DNA of 64,000 nt from Zoroaster sp. YZ-2022 (Eukaryota; Echinodermata; Asteroidea; Forcipulatida; Zoroasteridae), in NCBI GenBank assembly GCA_029582265.1, contig CM055820.1, forward strand, positions 16,388,485-16,452,484, given 5' to 3'. A model generated the notes under the pieces. The model was not told the DNA's origin. It did no database searches and worked only from the letters and a program-made list of their open reading frames with translations. Numbering within the stretch: position 1 is the first letter of the stretch; each line of letters opens with the position of its first letter. The translations under genes and the position numbers were made by a program. Below are positions 33,426 to 46,495 of this stretch, piece after piece.

Positions 33426-33981
33426 TTCTCCTTTTTTTTCCGACTCTAATTTTTATTTACTTTTATATATACACCGGATGCCTTTAAGCAATTTTATTTT
33501 CACTTTTAACCCCCTTTTTTTTTTTTTTACATCAAAGAGTTCTTTAACTGACCTCTAACCTTTTTTTTAAGTTACACTAATGAGAACATTTAAGCAATTT
33601 AATTCACACCTTTAATAAAAAAAAAATTTTTAGTTACACTAATGAGTACATTTAAGCAGTTTAATTTGCACAATTACTTTCCTGTTACTTTTTTTTTTTT
33701 TTTTTTGACAATGCACCTTTAAAGACAGCTTACACAATTGCAGCCAACAAGTGAAATCTCAGAGAGTGAAAAAACACAACCAACAGGCTCCCTTTAATAC
33801 AACATTTTCTTCTACACCTGATAATAAATCAACTATTCCTTATTTTTTTATTTTTTTATTTTTTTAATTTAAAAAAAAAAAGTTTTTTTTAAGTGTACGT
33901 GTGATTTCCTACCGCTACCACAGCTTCTTCTTTATCTGAGCTTGATTTCTTGATCATCCTCCAAATCCTGCCGACTATGCT
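33426..33981. repeat. Gypsy leader region, low complexity with tandem repeat
   Basis: Long T and A runs (33508-33529, 33689-33708, 33841-33890). Two copies of GTTACACTAATGAG followed by ACATTTAAGCA lie at 33572 and 33633. No PBS could be assigned with confidence next to the LTR edge at 33982. Confidence 0.5.
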
Positions 33982-35515
33982 TGTGAGAGGGACGGGGGAA
34001 GGGGGCGTTGAACATCAACATCAAGGGAAAAAGGGCTAGGGCACGCAGGTTCTCTGGATTTCAGGTTGATCTTTATTGGAGTAATGGCCTGTAAAGTCAG
34101 GGCAGGCAGTGAAAAAGAGTTGCTTACTTACAGTTTTCTTTCATTTCTTTTTGTTTAGATCATAGATGACTCAGCAATTGTGTTAAAACATAAGGCAGAA
34201 AAACCCCAAGCTAGGCAGTCCTAAGCACCGACCAAAGTAACGCGCAGCAAACCCACCCCAGCACATAAATCAGCCTGCAATCTCTACCCAATTGCCAAGT
34301 TTACATCCATAAAAATTATGGTTATTTGTCTAAAACATAAAGGGCCATAACTTAAATATCTTCAAATGAGGCCTACATTATATTAATCAGAAACTCATGT
34401 CTACAGCACATACTACACATGGTCATGTGGGGAACCGGCCTTATTTCATATATTCACTTCTAATGTTTACAGTACATGGTCGACCGCAGAAAGTCTATTT
34501 ATAGCACAATAGCAGAATGTATTACTTTTTGGTGACCTTTGTGCTTCCCGTGCAAAGACGGTTTTCACCATATCACTCCACTTAACAAATAATCCAAAAA
34601 CATTACCAAATACTAGCTTTTGTATAAGTTTCACTCCTAGATTGTATAAATGGGTATTATATTTAATTATCACTTGATTTGACTTTATTATGCTTGGCAA
34701 GTTCATTGCTACGGGAATAATCACTAGTTTTATATAAGGCGGATCAATTCAGACGTGTTGTCACCTCATTTTTCGCTCTCCGATGGTTGTTTTTGTAAGC
34801 AAACATACATCACGATTTCAGGCGCTATCTTTCTTAATTTTGTTCTGTACTTTGTGATGGAGAGGACTTTTCCTTATAACTGACTACTATCATATTCCAG
34901 GACTGGGTGAGTGTGGTTTTTATTTAATAAATATGATCTTGCTAAGTGTAATTTGCGGGAAGTTTTATCTAACTTATGTAAGTCAACTGGGTCATGTAGC
35001 GACTATGCGTTGTACATAGGCCTAATTATGTCATTGATCATGTGAGTTGTTGTTTCTGTGTGCATTGCGTTACACACATTGAACTAACGGAGTACTAGTC
35101 TAGTGTGTACATGATAAATACATTTTTGTCTAAACCTTAATGTTATGACATTTATACTTTTCTCTGTATTTTTCATAGGGTGTTTGTTACTGTTATTATT
35201 GTTGACTCAATAAATCAGAATCCAGATGAATGCAATCTAATCTATACTACTGAGTCGGTGGTCGCTTCATTCATAATTCCTTGGCTGATACTACGCAAGT
35301 AGTGTACCACATCAGTCATAGTACTACATATGCCAGCAGTACAAACACACTTGTGCTCCTCTTAACACAACATTTTTGAATTCATACTAATTTTCTATCT
35401 CAAAAATTCACTTTTTTCATAGCCTCTAAAATTCCACAAGTACCACTAAACAAAACTATAATAATTTGCTGTCAAAGTGAAATAAGTCCCTTTGTCATGC
35501 TCTAAGTATATAATT
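33982..35515 (-). repeat. Gypsy 5' LTR, split by a solo LTR
   Basis: The pieces 33982-34425 and about 35318-35515 together match the 3' LTR at 25498-26122. The interruption is the 886-bp block 34426-35311. Part of the same LTR (CCTGTAAAGTCAGGGCAGGCAG) appears again at 35561-35583 just outside. Confidence 0.85.
34426..35311. mobile_element. solo LTR of another retrotransposon (886 bp)
   Basis: Begins TGTGGGGAACC and ends GTACCACA, that is TG to CA with inverted tips. It contains AATAAA-like signals (CAATAAATCAGAATCC) near its end, as an R/U5 region would. It lies within the Gypsy LTR. The flanks GGTCA and TCAGTCA give only an imperfect 5-bp duplication. The TGTGG to CCACA tips resemble BEL/Pao LTRs, but the family is not proven. 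Confidence 0.65.
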
Positions 35516-36045
35516 TAGAAATAATAAGTTCAAAATTGGATATAAATAATGGCAAACTTTACCTGTAAAGTCAGGGCAGGCAGGGGGGGGGGGGTATTAT
35601 TTCACTTTTTTTGACTTTTTTATATTCTGCCCCCCTCAAAACATGTACAGGCCTATTAGAAAAAAGAATAAATCATTAAAATAAAAATTTGATATTTCTA
35701 ACCCCCCTGTACATGCCCCCTGAAAGTTTTGCTTGAAGGGCGCCCTCTGTTGTCAGTTTAACATAAAGGTTCCTTGACTCCATATGCACTGTAGAGACAT
35801 ACATAATGGTGGTTACCAGACTGTATGTGATTATGTACCACACATATAATCTAGAATGGTTGCTAATCAGCTGTTTGTTGACATGGTTGATGGGTTTTAA
35901 CTCAATTAAGACAATTATATATTTAGGTTAGTAAATGTATATACATCATATCATCTAAAAGGATTGTTTGCTGGCAAAGTTGGACAGTGACAGAAGTTAT
36001 TATCTGTGACCTTAGTTGGGTAAGTTTGTTTTTAATAATAATATT
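35516..36045. other. intergenic before the gap
   Basis: Noncoding; includes a 12-base G run (35583-35594) and a short fragment of the Gypsy LTR. No gene seen. Confidence 0.5.
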
Positions 36046-36545
36046 NNNNNNNNNNNNNNNNNNNNNNNNNNNNNNNNNNNNNNNNNNNNNNNNNNNNNNN
36101 NNNNNNNNNNNNNNNNNNNNNNNNNNNNNNNNNNNNNNNNNNNNNNNNNNNNNNNNNNNNNNNNNNNNNNNNNNNNNNNNNNNNNNNNNNNNNNNNNNNN
36201 NNNNNNNNNNNNNNNNNNNNNNNNNNNNNNNNNNNNNNNNNNNNNNNNNNNNNNNNNNNNNNNNNNNNNNNNNNNNNNNNNNNNNNNNNNNNNNNNNNNN
36301 NNNNNNNNNNNNNNNNNNNNNNNNNNNNNNNNNNNNNNNNNNNNNNNNNNNNNNNNNNNNNNNNNNNNNNNNNNNNNNNNNNNNNNNNNNNNNNNNNNNN
36401 NNNNNNNNNNNNNNNNNNNNNNNNNNNNNNNNNNNNNNNNNNNNNNNNNNNNNNNNNNNNNNNNNNNNNNNNNNNNNNNNNNNNNNNNNNNNNNNNNNNN
36501 NNNNNNNNNNNNNNNNNNNNNNNNNNNNNNNNNNNNNNNNNNNNN
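36046..36545. other. scaffold gap, exactly 500 N
   Basis: Five hundred N in a row: a gap of conventional, not measured, length. The order and orientation of the two sides depend on scaffolding. Confidence 0.99.
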
Positions 36546-37449
36546 GTAAACAAAAAAAAAATGGACGGGGATAACCCAATGATTTTTTTGCAAATAACGG
36601 TTACACGTGAGTTTTTAACCATCTGTACTATCGACACCAAAATTATTATTTCTGGTAAACACATTCATATTATGAACCAAATGACAGTAAAGCCTTTTAA
36701 AACACCTTTACCTATGCACACTCATATAGGCCTACTGTAATTTAATATTTTTAAATTTGCTACAAAAATTACAATAGATACAAAAAATTATTTTGCAATG
36801 TAAATTCAGTTTTAGACCACAGTTTTGTTATGGCAAAATTTTCGAACGAAATCGTCTCTATCAGTATTACTTGGTACCATGCCACTCGGATAATGGGAAG
36901 GAATCCTTCCTCCATGCTCGGTTGACATGTAAATACGACGAAGCACCCTTCGAGTGCTCGGTGGACTTCTAAAGACGCAACACCAAATACGCCCTCCTTA
37001 TTATTATGGTCCCACGGGAAACCCCACACCATTTATCTGCTAATAAGCTAAATGGGGTGTCTCGTCTTAGTTTCATTGATCAACCAACAAAAATTCACGC
37101 AAAAAAAAACGCAGGTCAGTGTGAAAAAGAAACCCGCATAGGGTAGGGCCCAGAAAAACTTTTTTATTCCCTGACGCAAACCTAGTTTTAAAAGAAAAAG
37201 AAACAAGACAACTGCAAAACCAAAAGATACAATTTCTGGGTCAGCAAGTTCACATCAAAGAAACAAGTTCGCTGACCTTGGAGCTGTTGAATGTATCAAT
37301 TTGGGATTAGGTCCAATATAAGAGCGTGTGCTATTGTTTACTTGACAAATGACTGACAGGTTGTGGTTTTACACTCCTGACCAAGCAGACAATATGGCAT
37401 GCTTATGCCGGTGCGACCGGCATAGCGCCCACGGTAGTTGAAAAGTATT
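36546..37449. other. intergenic after the gap
   Basis: AT-rich sequence. A minus-strand ORF at 36769-37032 has no recognisable domain. Nothing else is supported. Confidence 0.4.
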
Positions 37450-39470
37450 CACCGGCGCTTTACAAAAAAGGAATAGAAACACATATTGATATACAAATAC
37501 ACACAAGCATATGAAACATAATACTCAAGAAATGCTCAGCAAACAGGGTGGCTTTTAGTTTTGATTTGAAGCATCTGCGCAACAGTTCTTCACATTGTTC
37601 GGCAGATCGTTCCAAAATCTGGGCCTGAAGACACTGGAAAGATCTGTCACGGAATGTGGTACTTTCGTGCAACGGAAACAGGTAATACACAGTCACTGGC
37701 AGAACGTGTAGAACAATGGCTTTCACGTGGTCGAATTAAATTAAAGATATGGGGTGCCAGGTGGTGAAGAGACCAAACGAGAACGACCAGTTTGTACTCA
37801 TGTGGACATGTATGGGCAAGAATGTGCAATTTCTTGAGAGCGTCTGTGTAACTTGAGAACTCTAGATCCCTGCTTATAACTTGGCAGTTTGGTTCTGTAT
37901 GCGTTGTAGCATGGCCATATAATGATGATTTAGGCAAACATCAAAGTGAATTAGCATAATCCATGTGAGAAAATATAGCGCTATTAGTCATTTTGAGAGA
38001 TGAGTTTATGTCCAGATATTTGTGTACTTGAGGTTGTGCATTCCATATATAAAATGAGCTTCAGAAAGATATATGTTTTTAGAGTGAGGTGCTGGTCTAG
38101 TTGAACTCCGAGTAGTTTAATAGTATCCATCGGCGTACTGAGCATTCATCAATGATGACTTACCCACAGATGACTTTGCGGTAACAATGGTCGCTTCCGA
38201 TACTGTGAGTTCGGACCGAATCGTTCATTTTAAGCCGACGGACACAACCATTACGTAACATCATACCGTAGATGACAATGATGATGTCACACTATGCTCG
38301 GAACTACCGTCACCGGGACGCGCGTATGGCCCATAAACACAGTGATCATCAGCATATCCTATCAGTTGAAGGTTGTCATCAAGGCTGTTTCTATCGTACT
38401 GGCATAACAAGGAAAATATATGGGTCCATTGATACCAGTACCGAAAATCCAACGCGTAGGACGCGGAGCAACGTTCACGGCGAAGGTTCGAGCAGTTACA
38501 GTGACCGCCCGCACTCTAACGCGTCTCCAGAGCACCGAACCCGGACCCAGGAATTTGAGTAGTAGATCGTGGAAGACCGTGCCAAATGCGCACCTAAATC
38601 TGTAATCCCAGACAGAGGTGTTAGGCGTTTGGATTCAAAGTTGTGAAGGAGGTCGTTGAATAATTTGACGAGTAAAGCCGGTGCCATGTTGTGCCCGGTA
38701 TGCGCCGGTACCTGGGAGAGGTTGTTGGTCATTGAGATGTTGTTTGAAACTAATCATGGATGCTTTTCAGTCAATTTTGACAAGTATGTGTGGTTACTAA
38801 CTGGTCGGTAGTTAAGGATAGTTTTTCTGCATCAGACTTCTTCAACAATGTTTTATTGGATGCATTTTTTCCAAATCAGTAAGGAAAAGTTCACGGGACG
38901 AAAATGATGCATTGATAATTGAACTAATGATAGGTGTAAAAATATCGCAACGCCTTTTGATCAAAGACGATTGCGATCGGATCCAATCAGTAGGCTGTTG
39001 GTTTGAATTTCATTATAATTTTGCTGACTTCCTCATCATCTACCGCTGTGAAAGCCTTTGAATTTCTTAACATCTCGATGTTGTGGGTTGAATAGAGGAT
39101 ACTGATCTAAATCTGAGCGAATTGAGTCAATTTTGCCATAATAGTAGTGTGCAACCACCCGCCAGACGAACATCTGATGTGGATTCTGGAAGCGGACGAT
39201 TTTGTTGAACCCGTGAGACGAGCAACAATGAGATAGAGGGACCCCAACCGGTTGAGGTGATTTTATCTCGCACATAAAAGATCTTGTTGCGCTCAAGATG
39301 TTGCTTATATACATTACGTAGAGTGTATAAACGGCATAGTAATTAGTATCAGCTCGGTGTCTCAGCCAGTGTTTTTCGGCATTTCTAGTTGCTCGAGCTT
39401 TCGGTTTTCGGTGTCGAACCAGGGCACCAATAGGGCGATTTAAGTGACTACTTTGCTCTTTCAAAATTGA
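37450..39470 (-). pseudogene. degraded LINE: RT domain and 3' end
   Basis: Fragments in several minus frames line up leftward in RT order: a pre-RT region (HLNRPIGALVRHRKPKARAT, 39464 on), then NYRPVSNHTYLSKLTEK near 38810, KLFNDLLHNFES near 38650, the catalytic box LQLIGYADDHCVYGP near 38350, VISRDLEFSSYTDALKKLHI near 37860, and a C-terminal WNDLPNNVKN in another frame near 37600. Many stops and shifts make it long dead. The endonuclease is not seen. It is jockey/CR1-like but different from the LINE at 4187-7824, which has YVDD instead of YADD. Confidence 0.75.
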
Positions 39471-42400
39471 GCGCGCCGATCAGCATTTTAAGTTCCATAT
39501 TATAGGTAGCGTTACTATTTCACGAAGTCGCAACTTGAATTAATATGTTGAGACAACTTTGTCAAATCTAACTCAATGAGTCGCGGCACCCTATTTCTGG
39601 CAGCATGCTTCATAAACTATTATAAACCAAACACGCGTAATCAACCCTGCCTGGCACGCGGGTACCCGTGCCCATCTGGTTTTGCCGAAGCAGTGTGGTA
39701 GCGGAACCAGCGTCGTTTAACGTTGAACGCTTATGCAACAGATCGCGGCAGGCCGCACAATTACAAATGCGGCGCATCAAACACATTCTCTTGAAAAGCA
39801 GCGAAGTTGCCGGCCAATTAAAATGTATCAATAAAGCTTCCGCAAGATTAAACAAATCCTCAGTGGCAATTAAAATTACGTTATTCACAATTAGTTCTCG
39901 AACCGAAACAAAGGAAATTAAAAGCCACCAGAATAAATTGAGAGCGCATCAGATAGCTATCGGCCGACGATAGCGTATCGGTATTTTATAGCGCACCAAT
40001 GCCTGCCAGAATGACTTGCGCGCGAACCAATTTAGATTCAAAGAAAGACAAGGCGCAATCTTCATGTGAATCGAAAAGTCATGAACACTTACAAAGGTCA
40101 TGGAATTATCCAAGTAAAAAGTGTAAGAACCCTGTTACACATTTCATGGATGTGACTACCAAAGAGAAGCAAGGCAAATGAAAATCCTGGTTCATGGAAG
40201 CATTTCAAACCTATCTATTGACAAAACCTGTCTTCCTAAATTAGTTTTAAGTAGTATATAATTTTCACTATTTTTTAACTTAAAATGTTAGCACCTCAGA
40301 TCATGTCAAAGGATGCTTAAAACACTGGCATAATTTTACATCCAAAGTTTGATTATTTATTTATTTCTTTTGAGATGAAAAATTTTGGCTTCACGAGTCG
40401 CATGTCAGGAAGTCGTCTCTATCTTTGAATCGTGTAACAAATACTTTTACTGACTTCCTGATTTTAAAATTATCTCCGGATTGCGTTGCATAGTTATCGC
40501 CATCATGGAATGTTACAGTGTAGTCCATCACCCAGTATTGGCCATCTTAGATCTTTTCACAAGGTCCACGGGATCAAAATGAGGCTCGTGTCCAAAATAG
40601 ATAGGTCCTTTTAAATGAGATTTATATTTTCTAGTCTGCAGTCGGGACTAAGACATTAATTAGCAGGAAATGACACACTTACTCAAGCTGAAACTCTCAT
40701 AGGTTGGTTATTAGGCATTTAAACACACACCCCTTAGCAGGTAAAGTGCGGATGAGTTTTGAAAGTCATAGCCATCATACAATGTCACTGACTTGACTTC
40801 AATGGCTAGCTCTTTTAATCGCGATATATTTTCAACCGCGATCCTGCCGATATCCCCATTACTTAAGTATATTTGTAATTGAACAAAAAAAGGTATTGCA
40901 ATAGTTCGATATTATCGTGTTATCGCCTGCTTTGTCACGAACCCCATATCCAAAATCACAAACAACACACTTTAACTGATATGAATCATAATGTTGCTCA
41001 TTTTATGTGTCACAATGCAAACAAAATGATACCCCCAATTGTAAGTTGCAACTGACAGTACATCATACATTGATATTCAGCCAAATTTCTATATACACTG
41101 TTTTAACAAAATGGTTGTCTATTTTGACTAGAATCCTCCTTTTAAAACTCTTTATACAGTTTTATTTGAATCTTAAAAGTGTTGAATTAACTTTGGCAAA
41201 GTTAGTTTTAACTGTACTACTTGTTAAAAGCACGGGAAAACACTAGTGATAATTACCAGTTGGTAAAATGTTCAAATTAGTTGCCTCATAAACACATGGA
41301 AAGGGTCAAGGTTCAAAACTCAAGGTTATTTACAAACAAAATGAAAATCTTTAGTTGTAAGTTACGTGTAACTGGATGGTACAATTTACATTGATATTTT
41401 GCTAAATTATCATACACTGCTTAAAACATGGTTGTCCATTTACAGAAGTTGTTTTGTCAATTGGCATCACGGAGACTTCTACAGCAGATTATCGGTTATG
41501 CAGGAATTCTTCCTTTTGTACCGTAACAGCAGATCTGCTGTAACTTTGTTAGAGAATAGAAGAATCCATTTAGAAATGGCACATTTGCATAATTCACAGG
41601 AAAATCTGAAAACAGCAGTTCTGGTGTAAATTTTTGATTCTTTTCAAACAGAAAACCCACTGTGAACTCAATTTTAAACAGCGTACAATACATCTCCTGC
41701 ATGTGTACTTAAAGGGGCAATAGGACACTGATTATGATGTAATTGAAAACAGTCCTCTGATTCTGATTTGATATTATCCCTTTAATGTCACTTTTCGGGT
41801 CATAAACCAAATGTAAAATCAAAGTGACAATAAATTTGAGGTGTTCTAAAAGTGTAACCACACAAAATGAATTAGATGAAGCACGGTATTTGGCTTCGGA
41901 TCTATCAGCCTTATTTTTCTCAAGGGTCACATCAAATATTTCGACAGAAATTCGACACTTTCCTTAGAAACGTGAGGATGTAATGAGCTATAATACCTTG
42001 TTTGTCCTAATAACACCAGATGTGGAATTATGGATTTGAATACATTGAAGTGGAATGTGTTAAGATTAGTAAAATTCATCATCGAGTAATCGCATAATTA
42101 CCGCCCAGTTCCATTAATCACCAGTATTGAACGTATGATGGCACAACCTATTTTATGATAATTATTCTGAAAACATCGGATATTATTTCAGATTTGATAT
42201 GTTCATCAGCCAACAATGTCTCAGAATTGCCGTTACTCGTCAATGTGTTATCATCATGAAAGTACTTTTGAGGTAAATGCAGTATACTATCAACTAGTAA
42301 ATTATCACTACGCCCAGCACTTTGTACAACGTTGGTGTTAGGGTATTTTACACGATCATGTAAAATCCGCTTTGTGTAAAATTAGTACAAGTAATTGAAG

Positions 42401-43529
42401 AATAGGCCTTACATCGAAAGTGAGTACAAGGAATATTACAAATATTTATCAATATTTTGACCAGAATCTCTTTCTTTTTATATAAATCTTATTGAATTTT
42501 TGAAAAGTGTTGAATTAACTTTGGCAGAAGGCGGCTTTAAGGTACACACCACTATTTGTTACAGAATTGGGCGAGAAAAAACGCCTCAATATTTCATTGC
42601 TTCTCCACATGGTTGGAAAGATCTTTCAAAAGTAGAATATAATTGTCCACACAAATACCCCTGAAAAATGCGCTGCTTTTCTGTTATTGTACAAAAACAA
42701 TGTCATGACTTTTTGAACCAAAAATTATTCCAGAAAACTCACGTAGGACAAAAGAAATAGTTGCACTTTCAGAGATGCTGTAAAGTTTTATTTACTAAAC
42801 CAAATTCAAGAATAACTATTTTTATAATTCATTGATACTTGACAAAAGTGAAATGATTTTTGAAAAGCACAGGTGAAAAATTGTCAAAATCATGTACAAA
42901 AGCGAAAGTCTTGGCAGTTTCCCAAGACACCGGAACCAATCAAGACTCTGTAATTACGAAAGCCATGGCGTCTTGCGTTAAGCGCCAACGCCAGTGGAAA
43001 GTCGCCCAGTTCAAGGACATAATTATGTCAACCCTGCACCGTGGAACATGTAAGCGGGTCTCGACCGCTGTGGTGCTTTCGGGTCGGGTATTTTGAATTA
43101 GTGATACTGCCAGCGAGTTTAGTTTTGAAACAACTTTAATGACGCCTTCCATTCCGAACATCGGTGAGCCCCTTTCATCATATCAACGCCAGTAAAAAAA
43201 GTGACAAAAATCTGTCCACAGTTTGGGGGAGGCCATCTGTCAAAATCAGCGCCAGAATTTCGACCAAGCGGGGCTGGGCGAAGAAGAAGCGCTCACCAGT
43301 CTCCACGCAATAATATTGACGCGTGCCTGGCGACTCGTGTCCGGGCAGCCAACCTCAAATGATGGCAAAATACATCAGGAATTTGACTGTTGAATGTGAT
43401 GGTAATTACACCATGAATGTGGCATTTGTAGGATTATTGTTGGACGGGTAAGAGTAATAAAAGAGAAATATTGTTTGATAACATAATAATATGCCTAGGT
43501 GAGTCGTAGAGACTTTTTGATGACTGACT
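39471..43529. other. long intergenic stretch without a supported gene
   Basis: The short ORFs here (39610-39973, 42860-43161 and others) lack domains and splice context. About 41170-41320 is the second copy of the repeat at 24930-25050, and GTGTTGAATTAACTTTGGCA occurs at 41180 and 42507, so interspersed repeats make up part of it. Confidence 0.45.
41190..41320. repeat. dispersed repeat, second copy of 24930-25050
   Basis: Shares GGGAAAACACTAGTGATAAT and TCATAAACACATGGAAA with 24975-25050. Noncoding; ends not determined. Confidence 0.65.
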
Positions 43530-45210
43530 TTTATGTGGCTGTGTGCTTGAACTCTTATGATGAATTTCTGTTAGCCATCACATTATTTTTGATAGTTCCT
43601 ATATATGCCAAGGGCACAATGATTGTGATGATGTTTGTATTACAGATATGGTAATTATGGAGATAGTGATGATGTTTACAATACAGACTGAGACGTGATA
43701 ATTATGAGAACAATTTCGCAGTGAGATTGGTTGTATTTTCACCATCGATGCCCAGGTATCGATGCAATGGTACGAAGATGCAGTAGTAATAACAATAATA
43801 ACAATGTGTGGACTTGTATAGCGACGTATCACACCAACTGAGTGGTGCTCAGGCGCATATTATTACCCCTGCTCATAAGGCTCATAAATCATTCCTGGAA
43901 CCATCTCAGCTCCCTGGGAGTATGCAATGCTCAATTGCTGGGCCATTACAGGCGCATATGGTGAAAGCTAATCAACCAACTCTGCCCTCACAGGTACCCA
44001 TTTAACCCCTGGGTGGAGAGAAGCAATTATGGTTAAGTGTCTTGCTCAGGATTTACAAGTGTCACGGTAGGGATTCGATTACCCAATTCTGCTGCTAACA
44101 CCAGCACTTGAGTCCGTAAGCTAGCCCGCTCGACATGACTTGCTCCTTTATGAGGAATGTACGAGTACGAGCACGGATTTTAATATGCACCATGTCCATC
44201 ATATCCACCATTATTTCATTAGCTGTTATGTTTTGTTTTATAGGTATGAGAAATTAAACATCACTGCCAGTATTTTTACTTGCATCAACACCATGTACAG
44301 TTCAGCCTGATTCCATTTCCAATATTCACAGCTACAAAGCATTGCCAAGGTAGAGTAAATCTTGATTGGTTCAGATTTTTTTTTTTTTTATCCCATTTAT
44401 TATTATTTTTTAAATTTTTGTTTATATAGAAAACTTAGTTTATGTAAATATTTGTTTTTCTATAAAACAAAATCAGATTTACAGAAACAATTTCTCATTT
44501 AGAAAAAAATAAGTTGTGCATTCAAGTTTTTTCCCCCTTGTGCATGCTTAATGTTAAATTGTCCATATTAAAGGGACAACATCACGATCATGGAATCGGT
44601 GTCCTTGTTTAAGATGAACACAGTAACTGAAACTCTGGATCATTTATTCAGCAGCATTGATAATTATGACCTTATCATGTGGGGTGTTATTTTCAGTCAC
44701 CGAGGTAATCTAAAACTAGCACTCCGATTCCATGTCCTGTTGATCATGACCGTTGTCCTCTTAAATGGAAAGTACAACAGCATAACAGCTGTTATCGGTA
44801 ATATTTATTTACTTTGAATGAAGATCGTTTAATAATGAATATGTTAAAGTTTGAGCTCAATGGGGAGTCTAAGTCATGAGAAAAGTGTGAAAACCCTTCA
44901 TAATTCTTTAGGAAAATATTAGTAAATGTGTATATATTTTTTTTTCAGTTTTCTTTAAAATAAGAACACAATAAGCAGAATAATTGTTTAACTGCATCAC
45001 ATCCAGTTAGCTGTAGGTAATAATTGTGCAATCAAGTAATAACCAGTGATGTACCTTCCTTTAACATCATATCCAAACATTCATGTGAACATGTTTTTTC
45101 ATTCCTACAGTGCCCTAGCATCTCTTGGTCAACTCCCAGGTATACATGAGCCCATCAATCATCAACATCAAAGTCAGTTGCACAAGATCAACAAGTGGAG
45201 TCAGAGCAAC
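43530..45210. repeat. tandem duplication, copy 1 (carries a SINE)
   Basis: Runs from TTATGTGGCTGTG to the GATCAACAAGTGGAGTCAGA end and is repeated directly at 45211-46495 with about 90 percent or better apparent identity. It is longer than copy 2 by the inserted SINE (43763-44160). It contains inner segments such as GTGTCCTTGTTT near 44600 and TCTTGGTCAACTCCCAGGTA near 45121. Confidence 0.85.
43763..44160 (-). mobile_element. tRNA-derived SINE in copy 1
   Basis: Absent from copy 2, whose sequence is continuous across the site. On the minus strand the head at about 44150 has tRNA-like boxes (GCGGGCTAGCTTACGG and GGGTAATCGAATCCC), then a body, and a tail of (ATT/GTT)n at the left (43790-43803). 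The head shares CTGGTGTT, GACACTTGT and GAGCAAGACACTTAACCA-type strings with the SINE at 51600-51975. Confidence 0.75.
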
Positions 45211-46495
45211 ATTTTGTGTGGCTGTATTTAACGCTGAACTCTTATGATGAATTTTGTTAGCCATCACATTATTTTGATAGTTCCTATAGCCAAGGCACAA
45301 TGATTATTGTGATGATGTTTAATACAGACATGGTAATTATGAGATAGTGATGATGTTTACAATACAGACGTGATAATTATGAGAACAATTTCCAGTGAAT
45401 TAGTTGTAATTTCCACCATCGATGCCCAGGTATCGAGTACGAGTACGAGTACGAGTACGGATTTGTAATATGCACCATGTCCATCATATCCACCATTATT
45501 TCATTAGCTGTTATGTTTTGTTTTATAGGTATGAGAAAACATCACTGCCAGTATTTTTACTTGCATCAACACCATGTAGAGTTCAGCCTGATTCCATTTC
45601 CAATATTCACAGCTACAAAGCGTTGTCAAGGTAGAGTAAATCTTGATTGGTTCAGATTATTTATTTTTTATCCCATTTATTATTATTTTTTTATTTTTGT
45701 TTATATAGAAAACTTAGTTTATGTAAATATTTGTTTTCTATAAAACAAAATCAGATTTACAGAAACAATTTCTCATTTAGAAAAAATAAGTTGTGCATTC
45801 ATGTTTTTTCCCCTTGTGCATGCTTAATGTTAAATTGTCCATATTAGGACAACATCACGATCGTGGAATCGGTGTCCTTGTTTGAGATGAACACAGTAAC
45901 TGAAACTTACTGGATCATTTATTCAGCAGCATTGATAATTATGACCTTATCATGTGGGGTATTTTTTCAGTCACTGAGGTAATCTAAAAACTAGCACTCC
46001 GATTCCATGTCCTGTTGATCGTGACCGTTGTCCTCTTAAATGGAAAGTACAACAGCATAACAGCTGTTATCGGTAATATTTACTTACTTTGAATGAAGAT
46101 CGTTTAATAATGAATATGTTAATGTTTGAGCTCAATGGGGAGTCTAAGTCATGAAAAAAGTGTGAAAACCCTTCATAATTCTTTAGGAAAATATTAGTAA
46201 ATGTGTATATATTTTTTTTCAGTTTTCTTTAAAATAAGAACACAATAAGCAGAATAATTGTTTAACTGCGTCACATCCAGTTAGCTGTAGGTAATAAATA
46301 ATTCAGTAATTGTGCAATCAAGTAATAACCAGTGATGTACCTTCCCTTTAACATCATATCCAAACATTCATGTGAACATGTTTTTTTTCTCATTCCTACA
46401 GTGCCCTAGCATCTCTTGGTCAACTCCCAGGTATACATGAGCTTCATCAACATCAAAGTCAATTGCACAAGATCAACAAGTGGAGTCAGAGCAAC
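45211..46495. repeat. tandem duplication, copy 2
   Basis: About 1285 bp, a direct repeat of 43530-45210 without the SINE. It has a (GTACGA)n stretch at 45435-45460, where copy 1 has only two units. Confidence 0.85.

Larger units (their letters stand above)
25498..35515 (-). mobile_element. Gypsy (Ty3-like) LTR retrotransposon with nested insertions
   Basis: Homologous LTRs lie at 25498-26122 and 33982-35515, and between them, read leftward, gag, protease, RT, RNase H and integrase. The order PR-RT-RH-IN places it in Gypsy/Ty3. Three later elements are inside: a hAT (30832-32181), a LINE fragment (32870-33425) and a solo LTR in the 5' LTR (34426-35311). The exact LTR ends and the target duplication are not clear to me. 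Confidence 0.9.

Noticed and set aside
35923..36664. Long ORFs over 36046-36545
   Set aside because: They consist of the N gap and carry no sequence information.
36769..37032. Minus-strand ORF with a CxxxxTCQP-like stretch reminiscent of an immunoglobulin strand
   Set aside because: Only one short resemblance, no second cysteine or tryptophan in the right place, and no splice context next to the gap.
42860..43161. Overlapping ORFs on both strands near 43 kb as a gene
   Set aside because: No domain, no splice sites fitting, and both strands equally open.
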